A stretch of DNA of 64,000 nucleotides from Paractinoplanes deccanensis (GTDB taxonomy: Bacteria; Actinomycetota; Actinomycetes; Mycobacteriales; Micromonosporaceae): assembly GCF_016862115.1 (NCBI RefSeq), contig NZ_BOMI01000021.1, forward strand, positions 62,001-126,000, given 5' to 3'. Shown here piece after piece: positions 53,036 through 60,773 of this stretch. The notes beneath the pieces are model-generated. The model was not told where the DNA came from and made no database searches. It saw only the letters and a program-made list of their open reading frames with translations. Position 1 is the stretch's first letter, and each line of letters starts with the position of its first letter. Made by a program: the position numbers and the translations under genes.

Positions 53036-54928
53036 CTAGGCGCCGAGGGTCAGGTCGTGCCAGCCGGGCGCCAGCGTGCGGGTGGTGGTGTGCCGTCCGG
53101 CGGCGTCGCGCCAGGCGACCGACACGGTCGCCGGGCCGCTCGCCGCGCCCAGCCCGAAGAGCAGCTCGGGGGCGTTCACCCCGGTGTGGCCGTTCGCCGG
53201 GTAGAGCTGGCCGCGCAGCACCGTGCCGTCGGACCGGGTGACGGTGACCGCGGCGCCGACGGCCGGCCGCGGCCGGGCCCCGGGCCCGGTGCCCGGCAGC
53301 AGCAGCCGCAGGCCCAGATGCGCGCCGGCCGTGCCGGTGTTGTGCAGGAACTGCGAGCGGGCCCACTGGTTCGCGATCAGCAGGTCGGCGCGCCCGTCGT
53401 GGTCGACGTCGCCGACCGCGAGGCCCCGGCTCGGACCGTGGTTGACGATGCCGAGCCGCTGCCCGATGTCCACGTAGCGGCCGCCGGCGTCCCGGGCGAA
53501 GAACGGGTCCCGCTCCCGGCCGGAGATGTCGGTGTCCGCGTCGAAGTTGGGCCACGCCGCCGGGAAGCGCACCACGTCGTCGTTGGCCATCGCCAGCTCC
53601 TGGAGGTTCGCCCAGCGGTTCACCCGGCCGCGGACGAAGCCGACCGCCTGCACCAGCTCGTCGGTGCCGTCGCCGTCGAAGTCGGCGGCCTTGACGTCCC
53701 AGCCCCAGCCGGTGCGGGACAGCCCGAGCGGCTCGCTGTCGTCGCGGTACGGCGCGTGGCCGTCACCGAGCGGGCCGGTGCCGGTGCTGACGAACGCGAA
53801 GTTGCTCTCCTCGAGGCCGCGCTCGACGGTGATGTTGCTGACCACGATGTCCGGCCGGCCGTCGGTGTTCAGGTCGGTGAAGGTGACGCCCATGCTCTTG
53901 AACGAGTCGTCGGCCAGCCGCTTGGACTTGGGGGTGTTCGCGCCCCGGTCGCCGCGCAGCTCGGCGAACGCCACCCGGCCCGGCACCGACCGGTTGTGCA
54001 GCAGCTGGTCCGGCCCGAAGTCGTTGGCGACGTACAGCTCGGGCAGGCCGTCACCGTCCAGGTCCTGCGCGCCGGTGGCCAGCGTCCACGAGTCGGACGA
54101 GGCGCCGCGCAGCGCCGCCGAGGCGTCGTCGTAGCGGGGCACGCCCACGTCACCGGACCGCTCCACCCGGGCGAGCCGCAGGATCCGGTTGGTGCCGGCG
54201 TTCGTCGCCTTCGACATGGAGTCCTGCATGCGCATGTGCGGGTCGTCGCGGGCGGTCCCGTCGAGCACCCGGGCGCCGTCCGGGAAGTAGTTGCCGATGA
54301 ACAGGTCGAGGTGGCCGTCGCCGTCGAAGTCCACCACGTTGGCGGTGGTGCTGTTCCAGATCTCCGTGGGGCGCGGCACGATGTCGGCGGCGCGGAAGGC
54401 GTCCGGCCGCAGCGGCACGCCGGGCCGGCGCAGGTAGGCGATCGGCGTCCGTCCCCAGAAGTGCACAAGGACGTCGGTCCAACCGTCCTCGTTGAGGTCG
54501 GCGGGCACGCAGCCCATCGGCGCGGTGGTCCGCGCGTCGTACGCCACGCCCGCCGGGGTCAGCGGGAACGCCGCGAAGCGATCGGCGCGGTCCGGCGTGG
54601 ACCGGACGGTGACCGAGTCGTCGCGCGGGTCGACCAGGCAGGCCTCGCCGGGCAGCCCGTCGCCGTCGAGGTCGGCCAGGCCGGCGGCGGCGCCCACCGC
54701 GGAGATCCAGCCCTGGATGTGCTGGATGGCCGGCTGCACGACCCGGTGCGTGCGCGCTCCCGGCGGATCGCCGTTGACGTCCTGGACGGTGAAGCCGTAT
54801 CGCCCGGCCAGCGCCGCGGTGTCGGCGGCCGGCGCGGCCGGCAGCCGGGTGAACCAGCCGGCGCCCACGCACAGCCCCGCGGCGAGCAGGCCGACCAGCG
54901 CGGTCCGCCCACCCCGCCGGGCGCTCAC
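53036..54928 (-). CDS. unbV: Enediyne cassette protein UnbV (FG-GAP/ASPIC repeats, E4-type)
   Basis: 630 residues. An N-terminal membrane anchor or signal (TALVGLLAAGLCVGAG) is followed by FG-GAP/VCBS-type calcium-loop repeats (DLDGDGLPGE, DFDGDGHLDLFIGN, DLDGDGLPELYVAN, DFDGDGTDEL, DVDHDGRADLLIAN) forming a predicted propeller. The C-terminal ASPIC/UnbV domain has GQLYPANGHTG. The GTG start at 54928 overlaps the unbL stop (GTGA). It is a conserved enediyne protein probably facing the cell exterior; function unknown. Confidence 0.95.
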   Translation of the reverse strand: MSARRGGRTALVGLLAAGLCVGAGWFTRLPAAPAADTAALAGRYGFTVQDVNGDPPGARTHRVVQPAIQHIQGWISAVGAAAGLADLDGDGLPGEACLVDPRDDSVTVRSTPDRADRFAAFPLTPAGVAYDARTTAPMGCVPADLNEDGWTDVLVHFWGRTPIAYLRRPGVPLRPDAFRAADIVPRPTEIWNSTTANVVDFDGDGHLDLFIGNYFPDGARVLDGTARDDPHMRMQDSMSKATNAGTNRILRLARVERSGDVGVPRYDDASAALRGASSDSWTLATGAQDLDGDGLPELYVANDFGPDQLLHNRSVPGRVAFAELRGDRGANTPKSKRLADDSFKSMGVTFTDLNTDGRPDIVVSNITVERGLEESNFAFVSTGTGPLGDGHAPYRDDSEPLGLSRTGWGWDVKAADFDGDGTDELVQAVGFVRGRVNRWANLQELAMANDDVVRFPAAWPNFDADTDISGRERDPFFARDAGGRYVDIGQRLGIVNHGPSRGLAVGDVDHDGRADLLIANQWARSQFLHNTGTAGAHLGLRLLLPGTGPGARPRPAVGAAVTVTRSDGTVLRGQLYPANGHTGVNAPELLFGLGAASGPATVSVAWRDAAGRHTTTRTLAPGWHDLTLGA

Positions 54929-55896
54929 GCCGCGTCCTTCGCGCCGGCCGCGGCCGCCAGCCGCTGCACGCGCCGCCGCCATTCGCGGTAGGTGCTCGCG
55001 CCCGCCGACGGTCCGTCCAGCCCTTCCCGAGCGGTCCAGGTCCACGCCGCGGCCTCGCCGGCCTCCGCACCGGCCAGGGCGCGCACCGCGACATCGGTCT
55101 GCTCCGTCAGGTCGCCGCCGAGCCGGCGGGCCTCGGCGGCGAACGCCGCGCCCTGCGCGAGCGCCGCACGGTGGTCGTTCGCCCGCTCGGCCAGCAGCCC
55201 GTAGGCGCCGGCGTCCACGCCACCGGCGTATGCGGCGGCCAGCCCGGCGCCGCTCCACAGGTCGCCGTGATGGCGCGCCGGCATCGCCGTGATCAGGCCG
55301 GCGAGCCGGTCCGGGTCGCCGCACGCCCGGAACCAGAGGGAACGGCCCAGACCCTGATACTCGATCTCGCACACCGCCGAGCACGGGCCGGCGTGCCGCC
55401 GCCACCGGCCGAGCCGGGCCGGCCCGGCGAAGAACCCCTCGCAGAACCCCTTGCCGTCGTAGGCCAGCCAGCGCAGCAGCGGCGCCGGCGCGCCGATCCG
55501 GCCGAGCCGCCGGCGGTGCAGCTTGGCCATCGCCCAGCCGCTTCCGACGTGGAGCAGGTAGGCGTACCGGTCGCCGTACGCCGCGTGCAGTGCCTCGGTG
55601 CGCCGCGTCCCGGTGGGACGGGCGGCGTCCAGCAGGGCGGTGGCCATGGCCGCGCCCTCGGCGGCGAACCCGCGCCGTGGCGCCGGCGTCGCGGCCAGGT
55701 CGGGCGGGTCGTCCGGCCCGGTGGCGAGCTCGGCGTTGAAGCCGTCCAGAAACGCGCCGGCCGCCGCCTCCAGATGCGCTCGGGTGGCCGCCGGCTCGGT
55801 GGCGAACCCGCGCGACGCGAAATCGACCAGCGCCGGGCGCAGCACGAGCAGCCGTCGCCAGCCGAGCCGGTGCGGCGCCGTTCTCGCTCCTGTCAT
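54925..55896 (-). CDS. unbL: Enediyne cassette protein UnbL (DUF1702, E3-type)
   Basis: 323 residues of the DUF1702 family: an early RRLLVLRPALVDFASRGF, then WAMAKLHRR, AYDGKGFCEGFF, and ACGDPDRLAGLI with HHGDLWSGAGLAAAYAGG. It is found with UnbV, UnbU and PksE in all classical enediyne loci; biochemical role unknown. It is the first gene of the core operon. GGGAGG lies 5 bases before the ATG. Divergent from the MerR regulator. Confidence 0.95.
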   Translation of the reverse strand: MTGARTAPHRLGWRRLLVLRPALVDFASRGFATEPAATRAHLEAAAGAFLDGFNAELATGPDDPPDLAATPAPRRGFAAEGAAMATALLDAARPTGTRRTEALHAAYGDRYAYLLHVGSGWAMAKLHRRRLGRIGAPAPLLRWLAYDGKGFCEGFFAGPARLGRWRRHAGPCSAVCEIEYQGLGRSLWFRACGDPDRLAGLITAMPARHHGDLWSGAGLAAAYAGGVDAGAYGLLAERANDHRAALAQGAAFAAEARRLGGDLTEQTDVAVRALAGAEAGEAAAWTWTAREGLDGPSAGASTYREWRRRVQRLAAAAGAKDAA

Positions 55897-55950
55897 GTCG
55901 GCCTCCCGGTGAGCACAGGACCGCAGCCAAACACGAGCGGGTTGACCGAC

Positions 55951-55980
55951 TCTGGAACGTTCTGGAGCCGACTGGACCGG
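55951..55980. promoter_or_regulatory. Three 10-bp direct repeats between unbL and merR
   Basis: TCTGGAACGT, TCTGGAGCCG and ACTGGACCGG are consecutive 10-base units sharing CTGGA at the same phase. They end 54 bases before the unbL ATG on the other strand and lie 119 bases before merR. They occupy the likely promoter zone of the enediyne core operon, so they are an operator candidate. Confidence 0.5.
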
Positions 55981-56099
55981 CCCGGCTGCCCGGCCGTCCG
56001 GGGCGCTCGGGCGTCCGCCGGGAAGAAGTCCGGGCACCCGCGCACGCCGTAGGATGAGGCCGACACCCTGGCGCCGATGCGAGCGAGCAGGTGGGTGCG

Positions 56100-56816
56100 A
56101 TGCGAATGGCACAGTTGGCCGAGCGGAGCGGCATCGCGATACCGACGATCAAGTACTACCTGCGGGCCGGGCTGGTGCCGCCCGGGCGGGTCACCGCCCG
56201 CAACCAGGCCGAGTACACCGAGGGGCACCTGCGCCGGCTGCGGCTCGTCGACACGCTGCTGACCGTCGGCGGCTTCCCGGTGACCGCGGCACGCGCGATC
56301 CTGGCCGCCGTCGACGACGTGCGCGTGCCGTCCCGCGAGCTGATCGAGACGGTCCAGGCGGCCGCGCGCGCCGGCCGCGCCCGGGTCGTCGGCGACGACC
56401 TCCGCGAGCGCGCGGAGGCGACCGTCAGCGCGTCCCTCGGCGCCGGCCCCGCGCCGCTGGACAGGCTGGTCGAGGCGTGCGCGGTCGCCGATCTGCTCGG
56501 CGCGCCCGGCCTCGGCGCCGCGCTCGAGCAGTACGCGGCCGCGGCCCGCACGAGCGCCGCCTGCGACGACGCCGTGCTGCGCGCCTACGTGGCACGCGCG
56601 CAGCGCACGCCGCCCGAGCGCGACCCGGCCGTCCGCGAGGCCGTCGTGGTCGTCCTGGTGCTCGGCGCCGTGGTGCGCTCGGCGCTGGTGAGCGCGGCGC
56701 AGCGCGAGCTGCTGACGCCCCGCCTGACCGGCGCGGCGACGGGCCCGGCTCAGTTCCAGGGCATGACCGGGAACCAGCCGTACCCGAAGAGCGAGGGCAC
56801 CCGCAGGTCCCAGTAG
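56100..56816 (+). CDS. MerR-family transcriptional regulator
   Basis: 238 residues. The N-terminal MerR helix-turn-helix is clear (AQLAERSGIAIPTIKYYLRA, then GLVPPGR and NQAEYTEGHLRRLRLV). The rest is an alanine-rich helical effector domain without Cys ligands, so it probably senses a small molecule rather than a metal. ATG at 56100 or 56106 are possible starts. It is divergent from the enediyne core operon and its 3' end overlaps the membrane gene by 67 bases. Probable local regulator. Confidence 0.88.
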   Translation: MRMAQLAERSGIAIPTIKYYLRAGLVPPGRVTARNQAEYTEGHLRRLRLVDTLLTVGGFPVTAARAILAAVDDVRVPSRELIETVQAAARAGRARVVGDDLRERAEATVSASLGAGPAPLDRLVEACAVADLLGAPGLGAALEQYAAAARTSAACDDAVLRAYVARAQRTPPERDPAVREAVVVVLVLGAVVRSALVSAAQRELLTPRLTGAATGPAQFQGMTGNQPYPKSEGTRRSQ

Positions 56817-57343
56817 ACGACGAGGAAGGTGCCGAGCGCGATCAGGGCGAGCCCGGCCGCCCGCGCCACCCGCTCCGGCCGCCATGCCCGGCCGCCTCCG
56901 CGGCCGACCAGGGCGAGGACGCCGCCGAGCACGGCGACGACCAGCAGGTTGCCGGCCGACTGGAGGATGAACACGCCCGCGCCGTACAGGGGATTGCCGG
57001 TCTGCGCCGCATACTCGATCAGCTTGTCGAACAGCGGGTACGGGCGGCCGATCAGGAAGCCTCCGATCAGCGCGCCGAGCACCACGAGCCGCGCCCGGGG
57101 CCGGCGGGCGAAGGGGTCGGGCAGCACGCCGAGGGTGCTCAGGCCCAGCGCGACGAAGGCCACGCCGATCAGGCCGAAGACGACGTAGGACTGCACCAGG
57201 CGCACCGGCATGCCACCGGCCGTCACGCGCTCGGAGAGCTGTGGGAGCCGGTCCGCGAGCAGGACCGCGGCGAAGCCGTAGGCGGCCGAGACGGTGAGCA
57301 TGCCGGCCGTCAGCCAGCCGAGGCCGGTTGCCACCGCCCGCAC
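56750..57343 (-). CDS. Five-helix membrane protein with probable N-terminal frameshift
   Basis: 197 residues from the first in-frame GTG, with about five membrane segments (AGMLTVSAAYGFAAVLLAD, VVFGLIGVAFVALGLSTLGV, LVVLGALIGGFLIG, LLVVAVLGGVLALVG, LALIALGTFLVVYWD). Upstream the same frame still reads like a membrane helix (LTFTACNIAVFGALPQL) but has no start codon. A good ATG at 57474, overlapping the preceding stop, is in another frame that needs a -1 shift in a CGCGCG stretch near 57420. The family is not recognised. See findings. Confidence 0.7.
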   Translation of the reverse strand: MRAVATGLGWLTAGMLTVSAAYGFAAVLLADRLPQLSERVTAGGMPVRLVQSYVVFGLIGVAFVALGLSTLGVLPDPFARRPRARLVVLGALIGGFLIGRPYPLFDKLIEYAAQTGNPLYGAGVFILQSAGNLLVVAVLGGVLALVGRGGGRAWRPERVARAAGLALIALGTFLVVYWDLRVPSLFGYGWFPVMPWN

Positions 57344-57470
57344 CCGGCCGGAGGAGCCTCCGGCCAGTTGCGGCAGCGCGCCGAAGACCGCGATGTTGCA
57401 GGCGGTGAAGGTGAGGGCGCGCGGCGGGTGTCGGCACCGGCGGGGGTGGCTCGGCGCCGCTGGGTCACGC

Positions 57471-58997
57471 TCATGCCGGGTCGTCCTGTCCCTCGAACAG
57501 CGTGTCGAAGAGCTCGATGCGCCGGCGGGACAGCGGCACGGTCAGGTGCAGCCGCCCGGGTGCCGGCGGCGCCGGGACCGGCGCCGGAGCGGGAAGCAGG
57601 CCACGAATCCCGCGCGCGGCGAGGGCTCGTCCCGCGGCGCCGTCCGGGTCGGCGACCGTCACCCACGGGATGTCGGGATGCCCTGATATGACGGCGAAGC
57701 CGCCGGCGGCGAGCTTCCGGGCGAAGGGCGGCTTCACCTCGCGGACGCGCCGGCGCAGCGCGGCCAGCGGGTCACCGGCGGCGAGCACTCCCAACGCGGC
57801 CCGCAGTGCCGGCTCGCCGATCAGCATGGGGGTGATCAGCTCGCGGACCCGGGGCGCGAGCTCCGGCGAGCAGATCGCGTAGCCGGCGCGCAGGCCGCCC
57901 CAGGAGTACGCCTTCGTGAACCCGCGCAGCACGACCAGGTTGCCGGTGTCCGCGGCCACTGTGGCGCAGCTGCCGGCCGGGCCGAGGTAGGCGGCCGCGC
58001 TCTCGTCCACCACGACCACCGCGCCGGTCTGCGCCGCCACCCCGGCCAGCCGCACGACGTCCGCGAGGGCGAGGACGCCGGCGTCGAAGCCGGGGCGGTC
58101 CAGCAGCACCAGCGCCGGCCGGCACTCGCGGATCCGAGCCGTCAGCGCCGCGGCCGTGGCCACGTGGACGTCGGAGCCCGCGAACGCGGCCCACGCCTGG
58201 AGGTCCGGATGGGTGTGCTCGGGCGCCACCACCGGCCCGCCGTCGGCGAGTCCGGCGAGGTCGCGCAGCAGCGAGGTGACCCCGGCGCCGAAGGACAACT
58301 GGCCGGGCGGCACGGGACGGCCGAAGAAGCGGCTGACCACCGGTGCGCCGCGCACCCCGCCGAACGGGTCGTCCACCGGGTAGTGGCCGGCCACCTGATC
58401 CGCCTCGGCGGCGACATCCGCCCAGATCTTGCCGGGCGCCGGGTCGAGCAGTTCCGTCTCGTCGTCCGCGTACCGCAGGTCGAGCCGGACCTCGCCGGCG
58501 TCGGCGCCCCAGCCCGTCACGGCCAGGGCCTCGGGCGGTGCGAGCAGCGCCCGGGCGGCGACCAGCACGCCCGGCGGCCCCGCACCCGGCGCGGCCCCGG
58601 TGAGCTCCACGTGCTCGGTGCGGAAACCCGCGGCACGGACCAGCCCGGCCAGCTCGGTGGGGTGGTAGTAGCGGACCGTGCCGCCTCGCCCGGTCAGCGG
58701 ATCGACGTCGCCCCCCGCGGCGGCCTGGTCGAGGATCAAGGTCCCGCCCGGCCGCAGCCGGCGGCGCACCTCGGCCAGGAAGCGCCGGTGCTCCGCCTCG
58801 CCGCTCGTCCACCGCCACCCGGCGCAGACGGCGGCGTCCGCCCGCGGGTCACCGGGCGCCGGCGGCCAGGCGGTGACGGTCCGGCCCGGCCGGGCGAGCT
58901 CGCCGGCCGGCCGGGCGGCGTCCGGCCCGGCGACCAGGATGCGGTCGGCGGGCGGCCACCGGTCCAGCAGGCGGCCGACCGCCCCGGCGGAGGTCAT
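57471..58997 (-). CDS. Fusion of methyltransferase-like domain and PLP aminotransferase
   Basis: 508 residues. Residues 1-180 look like a degenerate SAM methyltransferase (LRPGGTLILDQAAAGG, YYHPTELAGLVRAAGF), but the glycine-rich motif I is replaced by ILVAGPDAARPAG, so SAM binding is doubtful. Residues about 200-500 are a class I/II aminotransferase related to HisC (VVVDESAAAYLGP, FTKAYSWGGLRAGYA with the PLP Lys). The ATG overlaps the VOC stop upstream (ATGA). It may transaminate or decarboxylate an amino acid-derived building block. The fusion is unusual. Confidence 0.83.
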   Translation of the reverse strand: MTSAGAVGRLLDRWPPADRILVAGPDAARPAGELARPGRTVTAWPPAPGDPRADAAVCAGWRWTSGEAEHRRFLAEVRRRLRPGGTLILDQAAAGGDVDPLTGRGGTVRYYHPTELAGLVRAAGFRTEHVELTGAAPGAGPPGVLVAARALLAPPEALAVTGWGADAGEVRLDLRYADDETELLDPAPGKIWADVAAEADQVAGHYPVDDPFGGVRGAPVVSRFFGRPVPPGQLSFGAGVTSLLRDLAGLADGGPVVAPEHTHPDLQAWAAFAGSDVHVATAAALTARIRECRPALVLLDRPGFDAGVLALADVVRLAGVAAQTGAVVVVDESAAAYLGPAGSCATVAADTGNLVVLRGFTKAYSWGGLRAGYAICSPELAPRVRELITPMLIGEPALRAALGVLAAGDPLAALRRRVREVKPPFARKLAAGGFAVISGHPDIPWVTVADPDGAAGRALAARGIRGLLPAPAPVPAPPAPGRLHLTVPLSRRRIELFDTLFEGQDDPA

Positions 58998-59695
58998 CGG
59001 CCGATCAGGATCTGGCGGAGGGTGGCGCCGCTGCGGTCGCCGAGCGCCTCGTCCGACGGCTCGTAGAGGCAGAACCGGTGCCCGGACGGGTCGGTGAAGC
59101 GGATGGTGCGGCCGATCCGCTTCGACCCGACGCCGCGCCCGGTGAAGGTCAGCCCCGCGGCGGACAGCTCGGCCGCGGTGCGGTCGATGTCCGGGGTGTG
59201 GAAGACGAGCAGGTAGGTGTCGTGCCGGATGCGGCGGCCGTCCGCGGCGAGCGGCGCCGCGGTGAGGACGATCGGCACCGAGCCGGTGGCGAAGGCGGCC
59301 GTGCCCGGATCGGGTTGCCGCAGGCCGAGCACGTCGCGGTAGAAGGCGACGGACGCGGCCAGGTCGGTGACCCGCAGGCGCAGCTCGGCGACCACCGGGG
59401 GCCGATCGCCGAGGAGGAAGTGGTGCCCGTGCGGATCGGTCACCAGCCGCGACCCGCCGGCGCAGACGATGGTCAGGCCGTCGGAGCCGGAGAGGCGGAA
59501 GCGGGAGGCGGGGGAGAGGTTGAGGGACAGGATCACCGGTCCCGCGGCGTACTTGACGACGCCGTGCCGGTGGCCGGGATCGTCGTCGGTCTCGATGACC
59601 GGCAGGCCCACCCGCTGCTCCAGGTAGGCCCGTTCGGCGGCCAGGCCCTGCGCCTCCAGGAAGATGTACGGCAGTGGTCGATCTCGAAGGCTCAC
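58994..59695 (-). CDS. VOC-family protein, paralogue of 33023 gene
   Basis: 233 residues. PYIFLEAQGLAAERAYLEQR, GVVKYAAGPVILSLNL, LRVTDLAASVAFYRDVLGLR and FTDPSGHRFCLYEPSDEAL match the protein at 33023 in order and motif. The KYD core is KYA here. GTG start at 59695 with a purine-rich AGAGAGAAGAAG just upstream. It is coupled to the fusion aminotransferase downstream. Candidate binding/resistance protein. Confidence 0.85.
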   Translation of the reverse strand: MSLRDRPLPYIFLEAQGLAAERAYLEQRVGLPVIETDDDPGHRHGVVKYAAGPVILSLNLSPASRFRLSGSDGLTIVCAGGSRLVTDPHGHHFLLGDRPPVVAELRLRVTDLAASVAFYRDVLGLRQPDPGTAAFATGSVPIVLTAAPLAADGRRIRHDTYLLVFHTPDIDRTAAELSAAGLTFTGRGVGSKRIGRTIRFTDPSGHRFCLYEPSDEALGDRSGATLRQILIGR

Positions 59696-59810
59696 CGGCT
59701 TCTTCTCTCTTGCTTCGTTCGGGTGTGGCGGGTGTGCCGGCCACCGTCAGGTGCGAGGCTGGTCCGGACAACGCCGTTCACACCAAGCCATTCACCAGGT
59801 GGGGGTCGCC

Positions 59811-60173
59811 ATGATCATCGGAAGTCATGCCACGATGTACAGCGCTCGTGCTGACGAGGACCGGGCCTTTCTGCGCGACACGCTGGGCCTGTCCGCTGTC
59901 GACGCGGGAGGCGGCTGGCTCGTCCTCGCGCTGCCGCCGGCCGAGCTGTCCGTGCATCCGGCTGAGGCCGTGCCGCGCGGGGACCTGGCCGACCTCGTCG
60001 AGCTGTACCTGTTGTGCGACGACCTCGACGCGACGATCGCCGAGCTGCGCGACAAGGGCGTCGACATGTCCGGCGAGATCACCGACGAGGGATGGGGGCT
60101 GGTCACGTCGATCCCGATGCCCGGCGGCGCGCGTCTCGGCCTGTACCAGCCACGGCATCCGACCGCGCACTGA
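59811..60173 (+). CDS. Single-domain VOC protein
   Basis: 120 residues, one VOC domain: ATMYSARADEDRAFLRDTLG, LCDDLDATIAELRDKGVDM and PGGARLGLYQPRHP. It is shorter and lacks the LTWPS tail, resembling ordinary bleomycin-resistance-type VOC proteins that dimerise. AGGTGGGGG precedes the ATG. It is divergent from the VOC gene at 58994 and convergent with the SnoaL-like gene. Confidence 0.85.
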   Translation: MIIGSHATMYSARADEDRAFLRDTLGLSAVDAGGGWLVLALPPAELSVHPAEAVPRGDLADLVELYLLCDDLDATIAELRDKGVDMSGEITDEGWGLVTSIPMPGGARLGLYQPRHPTAH

Positions 60174-60180
60174 CGAGATC

Positions 60181-60216
60181 GCCGCGCCGGCCGGCGTTGC
60201 CGCGCCGGCCGGTGTC
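60181..60216. repeat. Tandem 18-bp GC-rich repeat between convergent genes
   Basis: GCCGCGCCGGCCGGCGTT and a copy with two T/C changes follow each other. Each contains the self-complementary GCCGGCCGG core, so it may act as a bidirectional terminator between the VOC and SnoaL-like genes. Confidence 0.5.
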
Positions 60217-60232
60217 GCGGTGCGTGGCGGGC

Positions 60233-60682
60233 CTATTGCTCCTGCTCGTCCGCTTCCCGTTCGGCGGCGGCGAGCGCCTCCATCATGCCGCCCTTGGCGT
60301 CGAGCGACTCGTGCTCCACCATGATGCCGTTCTGGAACGTCACCACGTCCGTGCCGGTGAAGGTGGTCGCCCGGTTGGTGGCGGGCTGGCCGAGCCACTC
60401 GCCACGCTGGGTGCCGGACAGCCGCCAGCGGAAGGTGACCTTGTCGCCTTCGGACTTCATGTCCTCGATGGTGAACTCGCCGTCCGGGAACGCCGAGCGC
60501 AGATGCTGGATCTTCAGCTTGAGCCCGAGCCTGTCCTTCGTCGTTCCGGGGATCGGCGTCTTCTCGATGTTGCCCTTGCGCTTGACCAGGGCGTCGACCA
60601 GTTTCGTGTTCCCCGTGTTGAACGCCTCGGTCATCCGGCGAATGGCCTGTTCGTTGGCTCGCTGCCCTTCCGATTGCGTCAT
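60233..60682 (-). CDS. SnoaL-like/NTF2-fold protein
   Basis: 149 residues. RRMTEAFNTGNTKLVDALV is the typical start and HLRSAFPDGEFTIEDMKSEG with VTFRWRLSGTQRGEW and FTGTDVVTFQNGIMVEHES the SnoaL/ester cyclase pattern. It is less GC-rich and more lysine-rich than its neighbours. It carries a shared promoter element 74 bases upstream. Role: possible cyclase or binding protein; substrate unknown. Confidence 0.83.
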   Translation of the reverse strand: MTQSEGQRANEQAIRRMTEAFNTGNTKLVDALVKRKGNIEKTPIPGTTKDRLGLKLKIQHLRSAFPDGEFTIEDMKSEGDKVTFRWRLSGTQRGEWLGQPATNRATTFTGTDVVTFQNGIMVEHESLDAKGGMMEALAAAEREADEQEQ

Positions 60683-60729
60683 GTCAGCGCCTCCTGCGCT
60701 CGCCGATTCGCGTTCTCGTACGTTCTCCG

Positions 60730-60773
60730 AGCCTAGGGACGAACCGGCTCGGCGGGCTTCTCCCACCTTGCTC
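60730..60773 (-). promoter_or_regulatory. Shared promoter element, copy E (minus strand)
   Basis: On the minus strand: GAGCAA (60773-60768), N5, GAGAAG (60762-60757), 21 bases, TAGGCT (60735-60730) as -10. The GAGAAG ends 74 bases before the SnoaL-like start at 60682. The -10 hexamer contains the TAG stop of the luciferase-like gene. Confidence 0.55.

Noticed and set aside
59698..59714. Sixth copy of the shared promoter element (minus strand, AAGCAA-N5-AAGAAG)
   Set aside because: It ends only 2 bases before the GTG start, two key bases differ and no -10 follows at the right distance. It more likely serves as a purine-rich ribosome-binding region.
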